From: a virus
DNA length: 39,491 nt
IMG/VR virus record: IMGVR_UViG_3300043313_000135
Span: 1 to 39,491 of that record
Reading direction: 5' to 3' (one strand)
A model generated the notes under the pieces. That model did no database searches. It saw only the letters and a list, made by a program, of their open reading frames with translations, and was not told the DNA's origin. The position numbers were made by a program, and so were the translations under genes. This document shows positions 24,406-30,253 of the stretch, one piece after another (within the stretch, counting starts at the first letter, position 1; each line of letters begins with the position of its first letter).

Positions 24406-24801
24406 ATGCCGGTCGAACAGTTCCGCGGCTACGTCGCCGCGATCGTCGCTGCTCTGTGCGTCGTCGGCGGCGGGGCCGCGCTGATCTATCTGTGGCAGCT
24501 TCCCCCGGTGGATCCGCCACGCGAACTCACCCTGATCTACGGCCTGATCGGCAGCCTGATCGGAGCGGGAACGACGTTCCTCTTCGTGTCCGAAGGCGCG
24601 AGCCGGGCGACGAACGCGGCTGAACGGAGCTTCGCTTCCGGGTCGGTGGCCGGGGCCGCTGCGCCGGAGCAGGTCACGACGGTCACTCCTTCTTCGACGA
24701 CGATCGCCACGGGAGCGAGCCCGAACATGAACGTCGGCGCTGAACCGGGCGGGCCGCCACCGGCACCGCTCGACGACGCTGCAGGCGTCGACCCCTTGTA
24801 A
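24406..24801 (+). CDS. Two-span membrane protein, holin candidate, 131 aa
   Basis: Two bases after the lysin stop. Segments at about 9-31 (VAAIVAALCVVGGGAALIYLW) and 42-60 (TLIYGLIGSLIGAGTTFLFV) are separated by a short Pro-rich turn; the rest is a Thr/Ser/Ala/Pro-rich hydrophilic tail. Size, topology and position next to the peptidase fit a class II-like holin. It is the last gene before a strong double hairpin terminator. Confidence 0.6.
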   Translation: MPVEQFRGYVAAIVAALCVVGGGAALIYLWQLPPVDPPRELTLIYGLIGSLIGAGTTFLFVSEGASRATNAAERSFASGSVAGAAAPEQVTTVTPSSTTIATGASPNMNVGAEPGGPPPAPLDDAAGVDPL

Positions 24802-24807
24802 GCCCCT

Positions 24808-24830
24808 CCTGCCGTCGACTCAGCGGCAGG
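24808..24830 (+). terminator. First hairpin of the late-operon end
   Basis: CCTGCCG pairs with CGGCAGG around a 9-nt loop, just after the holin stop. No T-run follows, so it probably acts with the stronger hairpin 3 nt downstream. Confidence 0.45.
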
Positions 24831-24832
24831 CA

Positions 24833-24871
24833 GACGGAGAGCCCGGTCCCCCACGAGCCGGGCTCTCCGTC
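24833..24871 (+). terminator. Strong intrinsic terminator of the late operon
   Basis: GACGGAGAGCCCGG and CCGGGCTCTCCGTC form a perfect 14-bp stem with an 11-nt loop, followed by GTTTCT. It ends transcription of the structural and lysis genes before the early module. Confidence 0.85.
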
Positions 24872-24875
24872 GTTT

Positions 24876-24888
24876 CTAGGGGCCCTAG
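24876..24888 (+). other. 13-nt palindrome CTAGGGGCCCTAG
   Basis: Perfect dyad with one central base, placed between the terminator and promoter P4. Possible operator or a remnant of the terminator region. The remaining bases to 24953 hold nothing I can support. Confidence 0.35.
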
Positions 24889-24953
24889 CGGGGCAGCTTC
24901 ACCTTCTTCGCGGCCGACTCCGGCCGGTCTTTCACGCTCAGTCAGGCTAGGAC

Positions 24954-24982
24954 TTGACAGGTCCGGAAGCTTCGGGTAGCTT
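24954..24982 (+). promoter_or_regulatory. Promoter P4 (sigma70-like), start of the early module
   Basis: TTGACA 24954-24959, a 17-nt spacer and TAGCTT 24977-24982. The spacer contains CCGGAAGCTTCGGG, close to the P3 palindrome. Confidence 0.85.
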
Positions 24983-24991
24983 TCTTGCATA

Positions 24992-25006
24992 CCCCGACGG
25001 ACGGGG
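24992..25006 (+). promoter_or_regulatory. ACGGA-loop leader hairpin, copy 4
   Basis: Stem CCCCG/CGGGG with loop ACGGA, about 3 nt after the predicted start of P4. Shine-Dalgarno GGAAGGAG follows before ATG 25028. Confidence 0.85.
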
Positions 25007-25027
25007 CTCGACGGAAGGAGATCCGCA

Positions 25028-25207
25028 ATGCAGATCGAGAAGCTCACCGCATGGATCGACAATCAGGTCGCAATGGCGAAGGCCGACGTCGAGACGATGC
25101 TTGACACCGTCGACCGGCACGACTGCCGCGACTGCCGCGACACGCTCCGCAACAAGCGCGTTCGGCTTCAGACTCTCGAAGAAGTTCAGAAGGCGGCCGC
25201 ACGATGA
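25028..25207 (+). CDS. Small protein with a CxxC motif, 59 aa
   Basis: First gene behind P4, with a strong GGAAGGAG. A helical start (MQIEKLTAWIDNQVAMAKADV) is followed by DCRDCRDTLRNK (CxxC, residues 33-36) and a charged helix. One CxxC alone could be half of a zinc site or redox pair. Family not recognised. The stop overlaps the next start. Confidence 0.65.
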   Translation: MQIEKLTAWIDNQVAMAKADVETMLDTVDRHDCRDCRDTLRNKRVRLQTLEEVQKAAAR

Positions 25208-25434
25208 ACGCACACGGGATCGAGATCGCCGCTCTCGTCAAGGGCGACGTCGTCGTCGTCGAAGACGGGCTCGGGTATCAGGAAGAGCGGCTCGTGGTCC
25301 GCGTCGTCGACACCGACGGCGCTCGGGGCGGGCTCGTCGACACGCAGCGCGTCGGCGGCCGGTACTCGCGCTCGAACGGCTTCCGCTTCGGCGATCAGAT
25401 CGTCGAAGTTCAGCGAATGGCGGCCCCCCGATGA
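25204..25434 (+). CDS. Hypothetical beta-rich protein, 76 aa
   Basis: ATG in an ATGA junction. Alternating strands (ALVKGDVVVVEDGL, ERLVVRVVDTDGARGGLVDTQ, GDQIVEVQRM) suggest a small SH3-like or KOW-type barrel. No catalytic motif. Similar small barrels in phage early regions often bind nucleic acid, but nothing here proves it. Confidence 0.65.
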   Translation: MNAHGIEIAALVKGDVVVVEDGLGYQEERLVVRVVDTDGARGGLVDTQRVGGRYSRSNGFRFGDQIVEVQRMAAPR

Positions 25435-25826
25435 ACGGCCCGATCGTCTGGACGAAGGTCGGCTCGGGCTACGATATCGAGCACGTCGCCACGGTCGACG
25501 GGAAGAAGATCGCGTCGGCTTACAAGGGCGGCGTCGCAGGCTACCCGTGGTCGTGCTCGATGCCCGGCTCGAAGATCTTCCCGGCGCACACGCTCGGGAA
25601 TATCAAGGAGCAGGTCGCGCTCGCGTGGGAGCGTCGTTTCTTCGCTCCGGACGCTCTCGAAGTCAGTCTCTCGAAGTCTGACGCGGCGCACCGGACCGTC
25701 GAGCAGAACGCGGCCTTCAATCGTGATCTCTCGACGTGGGCCGAGAGCATGGCGACGAAGGGCTACACGATCGTCCCGGATCCCGACGCCGGGCCCGGCA
25801 CGATGTACTGGCGGGCGAAGCGATGA
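25431..25826 (+). CDS. Hypothetical protein, 131 aa
   Basis: ATG overlaps the previous stop. Mixed sequence with a GSGYDIEHVATVDGKKIASAYKGG start, then a helical centre (IKEQVALAWERRFFAP) and a C-terminal region ending MYWRAKR. Not recognised. Gene packing and codon usage match neighbours. Confidence 0.65.
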   Translation: MNGPIVWTKVGSGYDIEHVATVDGKKIASAYKGGVAGYPWSCSMPGSKIFPAHTLGNIKEQVALAWERRFFAPDALEVSLSKSDAAHRTVEQNAAFNRDLSTWAESMATKGYTIVPDPDAGPGTMYWRAKR

Positions 25827-25966
25827 GCGGCAAGCACACGCACCGACCGGAGCCCGTCTCTCGTCTCGGGCGTCGTCCCGGCACGTTCACCTGCGCTGTC
25901 TGCGGGAAGGCGATCGTCTGGATCCCGCAGCTACCGAACCGTCAGGGTCATTGGAGGGCGGCATGA
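25823..25966 (+). CDS. Zinc-finger-like protein, 47 aa
   Basis: ATG overlaps the previous stop. FTCAVCGKAIVWIP holds a CxxC with possible His ligands at the N-terminus (KHTHRP) and C-terminus (QGHW). Such short CAxCG proteins are widespread in phage early operons as probable zinc-binding factors. The stop overlaps the methyltransferase start. Confidence 0.65.
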   Translation: MSGKHTHRPEPVSRLGRRPGTFTCAVCGKAIVWIPQLPNRQGHWRAA

Positions 25967-26400
25967 CCGAAGCGTATGTCGGGTGGTACGGCAAGGCTCG
26001 CCGTCAGGATTGGGGCACACCGCGGGCTCTCTTCGAGGGCCTGAACCGTGAGTATCTCTTCGATCTCGACGGCGCGGCCGACGTCGGCTCGACGCTCCTG
26101 CCGGATGCGTCGACGCCTGAAGCTCCGATCCCGTGGGAGGGGCGGCGCGTCTTCTGTAACCCGCCGTGGTCGACGATCCCGCCGTTCATCGAACTGGCGG
26201 CGACGGCCGATCTCGCCGTCCTGCTCGTTCCGGCCCGGACTAACTCACGGTGGTTCCACCGGGCACTCGCGCTCGGGGCGACCGTGCGCTTCTTCGAGGG
26301 GCGGCCGTCATTCACCCGCGACGGCGTCGTCGGCACGGCTCATCGCCAGAACTCGCCGGTCGACTGCATCTTTCTCGTCTTTCAGAAGCTTCGGGGTTGA
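25963..26400 (+). CDS. Phage Dam-like DNA N6-adenine methyltransferase, 145 aa
   Basis: The pattern DWGTPRALFEGLNREYLFDLDGAA (residues 16-39), then VFCNPPWSTIPPFIELAA with the NPPW catalytic motif at 66-69, is characteristic of the small phage DNA N-6-adenine methyltransferase family (Dam type). It transfers a methyl group from S-adenosylmethionine to adenine, classically in GATC. The later FFEGRPSF...PVDCIFLVF strands complete the short fold. It may protect phage DNA or mark it during replication. The genome is unusually rich in GATC. Its TGA stop lies in the TTGACA of promoter P5. Confidence 0.85.
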   Translation: MTEAYVGWYGKARRQDWGTPRALFEGLNREYLFDLDGAADVGSTLLPDASTPEAPIPWEGRRVFCNPPWSTIPPFIELAATADLAVLLVPARTNSRWFHRALALGATVRFFEGRPSFTRDGVVGTAHRQNSPVDCIFLVFQKLRG

Positions 26401-26426
26401 CAAGACAGGGGCTTCTGAACTAATGT
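26397..26426 (+). promoter_or_regulatory. Promoter P5 (sigma70-like)
   Basis: TTGACA 26397-26402, an 18-nt spacer and TAATGT 26421-26426. The -35 box overlaps the methyltransferase stop. An AGAAGCTTC dyad lies just upstream of the -35 box rather than in the spacer, which has only GGGGCTTCT. Confidence 0.75.
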
Positions 26427-26437
26427 CAGCACACGGA

Positions 26438-26452
26438 CCCGGACGGACCGGG
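26438..26452 (+). promoter_or_regulatory. ACGGA-loop leader hairpin, copy 5
   Basis: Stem CCCGG/CCGGG with loop ACGGA, about 5 nt after the predicted start of P5. Shine-Dalgarno GAAGGAGA follows before ATG 26474. Confidence 0.85.
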
Positions 26453-26473
26453 GACACACGAAGGAGATCAGGC

Positions 26474-27469
26474 ATGAAGACTCAGGCAGTCGGCACCGGG
26501 CCGAACATCGCGGTCGCAGCACGCGACCTTCCGTTCTTGAAGTACCGCGTCGCTGACGTGGTCCGCTCGGACGCGGAGCTTCTCAGCGTCGAAGGGGCTC
26601 TCACCGCTCTCGGGCTCGACTTCGAGGTCGAACGCCGAAACACGTACACGACGAACGCGAAGGGGCATCGGATGACGATCCCCGATATGTTCGCGAACGT
26701 CCGCACGGACAACGAAGAGGTCCTCGGCGTCGTCGGCAACCGGCACCAGATCGTGCAGAACCGGACGGCTCTCGGGCTCGGGAACGTCCTGCTCGACAGC
26801 GGCGACGCTTCGATCGAGTCGGGATGGGCGCTTCGCGGCGGCCGTCAGTCCGGCATCACTCTCCGGATCCCGAGCGCGGATATCGCCGTGCCGGGTGACG
26901 GCGGCGGCTTCCTGCAGATGTTCCTGCTCCTGCAGAACTCTCACGACGGGAACTCGTCGGTCACGGGTCACGTCGGCCCGGTCCGGATCGCCTGCACGAA
27001 CATGGTCCGGCTCTTCATCCGGTCGGCCGTGTCGAGCTTCAAGATCCGGCACACGAGCGGCGTCGAAGGCAAGGTCGCGGCCATGCGCGACTCGCTCGGG
27101 ATGACGTTCCGCTACAAGATCGCGGCCGAAGCCGAGATCGACAAGCTGATGAACACGACGCTCGTCGAGTCTCAGGTCGACGCGATCCTGAAGGCCGCCT
27201 TCCCGATCAAGGAAGACGCGAGCGACGCGCAGCGAGAGAACTCGATCCAGTTCGAGCTTCTGCGGAACTGGCAGTCGAGCGACACGATCGCTGACGTCCG
27301 CGAGACGGGATGGGGGCTCGTCAACGCCGTCAACGAATACTTCGAGCATCTTCAGCCGGTCAGGACGCGCACGTTCGACCGCGACAGCGTCCGGGGGATC
27401 TCGATCCTTCAGGGCACCGCCTATCAGGCAACGAACCGGATCCGCGACGCGATCGTCGCCGCGGCATAA
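26474..27469 (+). CDS. DUF932 phage/plasmid-like protein, 331 aa
   Basis: The start is set by GAAGGAGA upstream. Recognised by the pattern of DUF932 (TIGR03299) proteins: an N-terminal region with VVGNRHQIVQNRTAL, the centre SGWALRGGRQSGITLRIP...DGNSSVTGHVGPVRIACTNMVRLFI, then FKIRHTSGVEGKV and a helical C-terminus ending QGTAYQATNRIRDAIVAAA. The family is common in phages and plasmids and often lies near recombination or DNA-modification genes, but its biochemical role is unsettled. It follows the methyltransferase and forms its own transcript ending at a hairpin. Confidence 0.85.
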   Translation: MKTQAVGTGPNIAVAARDLPFLKYRVADVVRSDAELLSVEGALTALGLDFEVERRNTYTTNAKGHRMTIPDMFANVRTDNEEVLGVVGNRHQIVQNRTALGLGNVLLDSGDASIESGWALRGGRQSGITLRIPSADIAVPGDGGGFLQMFLLLQNSHDGNSSVTGHVGPVRIACTNMVRLFIRSAVSSFKIRHTSGVEGKVAAMRDSLGMTFRYKIAAEAEIDKLMNTTLVESQVDAILKAAFPIKEDASDAQRENSIQFELLRNWQSSDTIADVRETGWGLVNAVNEYFEHLQPVRTRTFDRDSVRGISILQGTAYQATNRIRDAIVAAA

Positions 27470-27503
27470 TCGCCGGGAGCACCACGGCGTTGCAGCTACA
27501 CGG

Positions 27504-27525
27504 GGCCGGGCCTTCGGGTCCGGCC
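27504..27525 (+). terminator. UUCG-tetraloop hairpin terminator after DUF932
   Basis: GGCCGGGCC-TTCG-GGTCCGGCC, a 9-bp stem with one G-T pair, followed by TTCGTG. It ends the P5 transcript 20 nt before promoter P6. The 151-nt gap between genes holds this, P6 and the leader hairpin. Confidence 0.65.
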
Positions 27526-27545
27526 TTCGTGTGTCAAGAAGGGGC

Positions 27546-27575
27546 TTGACAGGGGTCAGGCTCAGGGCTTACTAT
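27546..27575 (+). promoter_or_regulatory. Promoter P6 (sigma70-like)
   Basis: TTGACA 27546-27551, an 18-nt spacer and TACTAT 27570-27575. It lacks the AAGCTT dyad in the spacer, unlike P1, P3 and P4. Confidence 0.8.
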
Positions 27576-27583
27576 TCTCTCAA

Positions 27584-27598
27584 CGGCGACGGACGCCG
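27584..27598 (+). promoter_or_regulatory. ACGGA-loop leader hairpin, copy 6
   Basis: Stem CGGCG/CGCCG with loop ACGGA, about 2 nt after the predicted start of P6. Shine-Dalgarno GAAGGAGA follows before ATG 27621. Confidence 0.85.
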
Positions 27599-27620
27599 GA
27601 GCACACGAAGGAGATCGAGC

Positions 27621-27749
27621 ATGAAGCACTACGCAGAGCCCGGCCCGCATCGCGCAACGGCGTGCGGGAAGGTCGTGCCGGAGACGAAGCGGACGATGGT
27701 CCGCGAGGAAGTCACCTGCACGGCCTGCCGGAAGGGTCGGGGCTTCTGA
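27621..27749 (+). CDS. Small zinc-binding protein, 42 aa
   Basis: First gene of the P6 transcript. One Cys near residue 15 (ATACGKVV) and a CxxC (VTCTACRKGRGF) near the end, with an N-terminal His pair, could make a C3H/C4 site. Small and basic. Function unknown. The last base of its stop is the first of the next ATG. Confidence 0.65.
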   Translation: MKHYAEPGPHRATACGKVVPETKRTMVREEVTCTACRKGRGF

Positions 27750-28051
27750 TGATCGTCAACGAAGAGCACGAGATCGGATGCCCGGCCCGCTACGGCGACG
27801 GCGACTGCGACGAGTCACCGGAGCGTCGGGCTGATATCGCTCGCGAAGAGCGCGACAGCGAACGTCGGGCGAAGGATCTCGACGATCGCGCCGAAGCGGT
27901 CCTGTCCGGGCTCGCCGAGCGCGGCTACCGGGTCGTCGACAAGCTGACCCCCGACGACGATCGGGCGCTCGCGCTGAAGCGTCTCGGGCTCACCTACGGG
28001 CTCGACACTCCGGCCGGGGCGGGCGATGACGTCGAAGCCTTCCGGGGGTGA
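27749..28051 (+). CDS. Hypothetical charged protein, 100 aa
   Basis: ATG in a TGATG junction. The start has HEIGCPARYGDGDCD with two Cys, followed by a charged helix (RRADIAREERDSERRAKDLDDRAEAV) that may form a coiled coil, then RLGLTYGLDTP. Not recognised. Its end overlaps the next GTG. Confidence 0.65.
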   Translation: MIVNEEHEIGCPARYGDGDCDESPERRADIAREERDSERRAKDLDDRAEAVLSGLAERGYRVVDKLTPDDDRALALKRLGLTYGLDTPAGAGDDVEAFRG

Positions 28052-28284
28052 CGCGGCCGTACCGGGTGCGACCGTACATTCACCCGGACCTATCCGAGCC
28101 GGGCAGGCGGCCGATGCTCGACAGCTACCCGGAGCCGCAGGGGCTTCCTGAAGCCGATCTCTTCCGGGGCTACCCGGTCAGGATCGCGCCAGAGCCCGAG
28201 AAACGGCCGCTGACGGTCTATTACGACGAAGACGGGCTCGCAGTCGGCGAGCCGATAACGAAGGGCAGGACGGGCAGGAAATGA
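28048..28284 (+). CDS. Hypothetical Pro-rich protein, 78 aa
   Basis: GTG start at 28048 overlapping the previous stop. Pro/Tyr-rich and largely extended (RPYRVRPYIHPDLSEPGRRP; LFRGYPVRIAPEPEKRP), no membrane segment or Cys. Function unknown. Its stop overlaps the HTH gene start. Confidence 0.6.
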   Translation: MTRPYRVRPYIHPDLSEPGRRPMLDSYPEPQGLPEADLFRGYPVRIAPEPEKRPLTVYYDEDGLAVGEPITKGRTGRK

Positions 28285-28547
28285 TCGACGGAAAGAAGCT
28301 ACGGGCGTTCCGCGAGAAGCGCGGCGTCACTCAGGCGCAGCTAGCGAAGGAACTCGGGATCACGAAGCAGTCGATCACCGCGAAGGAGCGCGGCGGCAAC
28401 GGGCCCGACGCTGCAGAGGCGTATCTGAACGCCTGCCTGAAGCTCTCGGGGCGGCGCGAGACGGTGCGCCTGAACATCGCGCTCGACTATCCGATGGGAG
28501 GGATGCGCACCGATCTGCTCCCGGATCTCTTGGAAGTGATCTCGTGA
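28281..28547 (+). CDS. Xre/Cro-like HTH DNA-binding protein, 88 aa
   Basis: Residues about 6-37 (KLRAFREKRGVTQAQLAKELGITKQSITAKERGG) are a classical HTH_3 domain: 'R...gvtQ.qLA..lGit..si...E'. It is the only free-standing regulator seen in the window and so the best candidate to bind the dyads in the early promoters. It is short and lacks a peptidase or large dimerization domain, more like Cro than CI. It lies inside the P6 operon, so it may feed back on early transcription. Confidence 0.8.
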   Translation: MIDGKKLRAFREKRGVTQAQLAKELGITKQSITAKERGGNGPDAAEAYLNACLKLSGRRETVRLNIALDYPMGGMRTDLLPDLLEVIS

Positions 28548-28882
28548 CAGGCAAGCTGTCACGGCCGCCTGACAACATCGTCGACAGCTACCCGGACGTC
28601 TGCCCGAAGTGCGGAGCGACGCTCGGGCTCCGGCGCACGTTGCCGGACTCTGTCAGGAGTCACTTCGAGCGGGCTCACCCGAAGTCGATCGGGACGGCCC
28701 GGTATCAGAACGGGCCGGTTCTCTTCGACTTCGGCTTCGTGGGCCCCGTCTCGGGCGTCACCCGTCGACGCTGGTGGGTCGTCTCGTTCGCGTGGCCGTT
28801 CGGGCTCGTGACGATCGCCCCGGACGAATGGACAATCGTATGGGCCGATCGGACGGACCCGACAGAAGGAGTTCCCGGATGA
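28544..28882 (+). CDS. Zinc-finger protein, 112 aa
   Basis: GTG in a junction with the HTH gene. VCPKCGATLGLRR followed by VRSHFERAHPK gives a Cys2-His2-like spacing. The rest is beta-rich with aromatic residues (RRWWVVSFAWPFGLVTIAP). Probable zinc-binding DNA or protein adapter. Near its end a GGACGGACC sequence resembles the leader hairpins but pairs poorly. Confidence 0.65.
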   Translation: MTGKLSRPPDNIVDSYPDVCPKCGATLGLRRTLPDSVRSHFERAHPKSIGTARYQNGPVLFDFGFVGPVSGVTRRRWWVVSFAWPFGLVTIAPDEWTIVWADRTDPTEGVPG

Positions 28883-29112
28883 GGATGAAGAGGGTCATCG
28901 CGGCCCCGAAGCTGCGGTATCAGGGCGGCGATCAGGCGCACAAGCTGCCGACGTTCGACGGCGTCATCGCCCGGAGCATGGCGCGAAGGATCAACGGGCT
29001 CTACTCGCTCGCCGACGACGCCGACGACCGACCGATCATCCGCGATCAGAAGCGTGTCATGCGTCAGGCTCAGGCCGACACGCTCGCGAACCTGCGGAAG
29101 CCACTCCGATGA
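28879..29112 (+). CDS. Hypothetical basic protein, 77 aa
   Basis: ATG at 28879 is supported by AGAAGGAG upstream. Basic and helical (MRMKRVIAAPKLRY..., RDQKRVMRQAQADTLANLRKPLR). No Cys or membrane segment. It precedes the exonuclease gene by an overlap and may be a small partner of the recombination genes, by position only. Confidence 0.6.
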   Translation: MRMKRVIAAPKLRYQGGDQAHKLPTFDGVIARSMARRINGLYSLADDADDRPIIRDQKRVMRQAQADTLANLRKPLR

Positions 29113-30224
29113 CCGACGTCCGGCCGCAGGAGTGGTACGACGAGCGTCGGACCTACATCGGGGCGTCGCAGGCCGCGGACGCGCTCGGGCTGTCGCCGTG
29201 GGGCGACCCGATCGGCGTGTGGGAAGAGAAGGTCGGCGAAGCTGCACCACGGAACGAAAGCTTCCGTATGCGGATGGGTTCGCTGATCGAGCCGATCATC
29301 GGGAAGCTCGCCGCGGAGCACCTGACGGAGATCTCCGGCCTGCAGCCCCCCCATGCGGTCCGGCTGCACCGGGTCACGGGGCCGGTCAGGCACCCCGATC
29401 ACCCGTTCATCGCGTCGAACCCGGACTTCCGGATCGTCGGCCTGCCGGGCGTCCGCGGGCTCGTGCAGGCGAAGTACAAGCTCGACGGTATCCCGTGGGG
29501 CGAGCCGGACGATGCCGGGCTCGGGCTCGGGATCCCGCTGCACTACCGTATTCAGGGATGGGGTGAACTCCTGACGACCGGGGCCGACGTCGTCTTCTTC
29601 GCGGTGCTCGACCCCCGGACGGGGCTCGGGCTCTGGCCGCTGGATCGCCGCGCCGGGGAGAACGAGCAGGCGATCGAGGATCTCCGGGCCGATCTCGTCG
29701 AGTTCTGGACGGAGTACGTCGAGAAGAAGATCCCGCCACCCCCGAGCGCGAAGAGCACCGATGCTCTGGCGCGACGGTTCCCGCGGGCGGCCGCGAAGGT
29801 CGGCAAGGTCGCTTCGGCCGAGCAGGAAGAGAAGCTGCGCGAACTGCTCGACGCCGTCGTCGCGAAGGATGAGGCCGCCGAACATTGGGAGCTTCTGAAG
29901 AACGAGGTCCGGGCGATGATCGGCACGGCCGACTACATCGAAGGGGCCGGGAAGCGGTTCCACTGGTCGAACGTCGGACTCGGCGAAGACGGCGAGCCGA
30001 AGACGAAGACGGTCGTCGAGTGGGAGCCGATCGCGAAGGCGTATCGTGCGATGCTCGACGGCGCGGTCGTCGACTCGAAGCAGAACGGCTCGTCTGTCTC
30101 GTGGGACGGCGAGAGCTACGTCGTCAAGATGAAGCCGCACGCGCTCGAAGCGATCGAGTCGCTATACACTCGCGAGGAAGTCGCCGAGCCGAGCCGACGG
30201 TTCACGATCGGCGAGATCAAGTAG
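29109..30224 (+). CDS. YqaJ/lambda-exonuclease-family recombination nuclease, 371 aa
   Basis: The start EWYDERRTYIGASQAADALGLSPWGDPIGVWEEK is diagnostic of YqaJ-type viral recombinases, followed by RMGSLIEPIIGKLA (first acidic residue). SNPDF (Asp106) and LVQAKYK (Gln120, Lys122) mark the PD-(D/E)xK core. These nucleases resect double-stranded ends to give single strands for the annealase; RecT follows directly. In most relatives position 120 is Glu, so the Gln is unusual and may affect activity. Residues 220-290 add a helical extension. The stop shares bases with the next leader hairpin. Confidence 0.85.
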   Translation: MTDVRPQEWYDERRTYIGASQAADALGLSPWGDPIGVWEEKVGEAAPRNESFRMRMGSLIEPIIGKLAAEHLTEISGLQPPHAVRLHRVTGPVRHPDHPFIASNPDFRIVGLPGVRGLVQAKYKLDGIPWGEPDDAGLGLGIPLHYRIQGWGELLTTGADVVFFAVLDPRTGLGLWPLDRRAGENEQAIEDLRADLVEFWTEYVEKKIPPPPSAKSTDALARRFPRAAAKVGKVASAEQEEKLRELLDAVVAKDEAAEHWELLKNEVRAMIGTADYIEGAGKRFHWSNVGLGEDGEPKTKTVVEWEPIAKAYRAMLDGAVVDSKQNGSSVSWDGESYVVKMKPHALEAIESLYTREEVAEPSRRFTIGEIK

Positions 30225-30238
30225 CCGGACGGACCGGC
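30224..30238 (+). promoter_or_regulatory. ACGGA-loop leader hairpin, copy 7 (recT)
   Basis: Stem GCCGG/CCGGC with loop ACGGA, with AGAAGGAG and ATG 30254 downstream. No promoter-like boxes are visible at the usual distance upstream, so this copy is inside a longer mRNA. Confidence 0.8.
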
Positions 30239-30253
30239 AGAAGGAGTTCAGCT

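Noticed and set aside
28845-28880. GGACGGACC before the 28879 gene as an eighth ACGGA hairpin
   Set aside because: Only two loop-adjacent pairs form; the next positions mismatch. It could be a decayed copy but is not counted.
29070-30140. Minus-strand open frame of 356 aa opposite the YqaJ gene
   Set aside because: Shadow frame with biased Arg/Leu/Val composition; the + strand has clear family motifs over the same bases.
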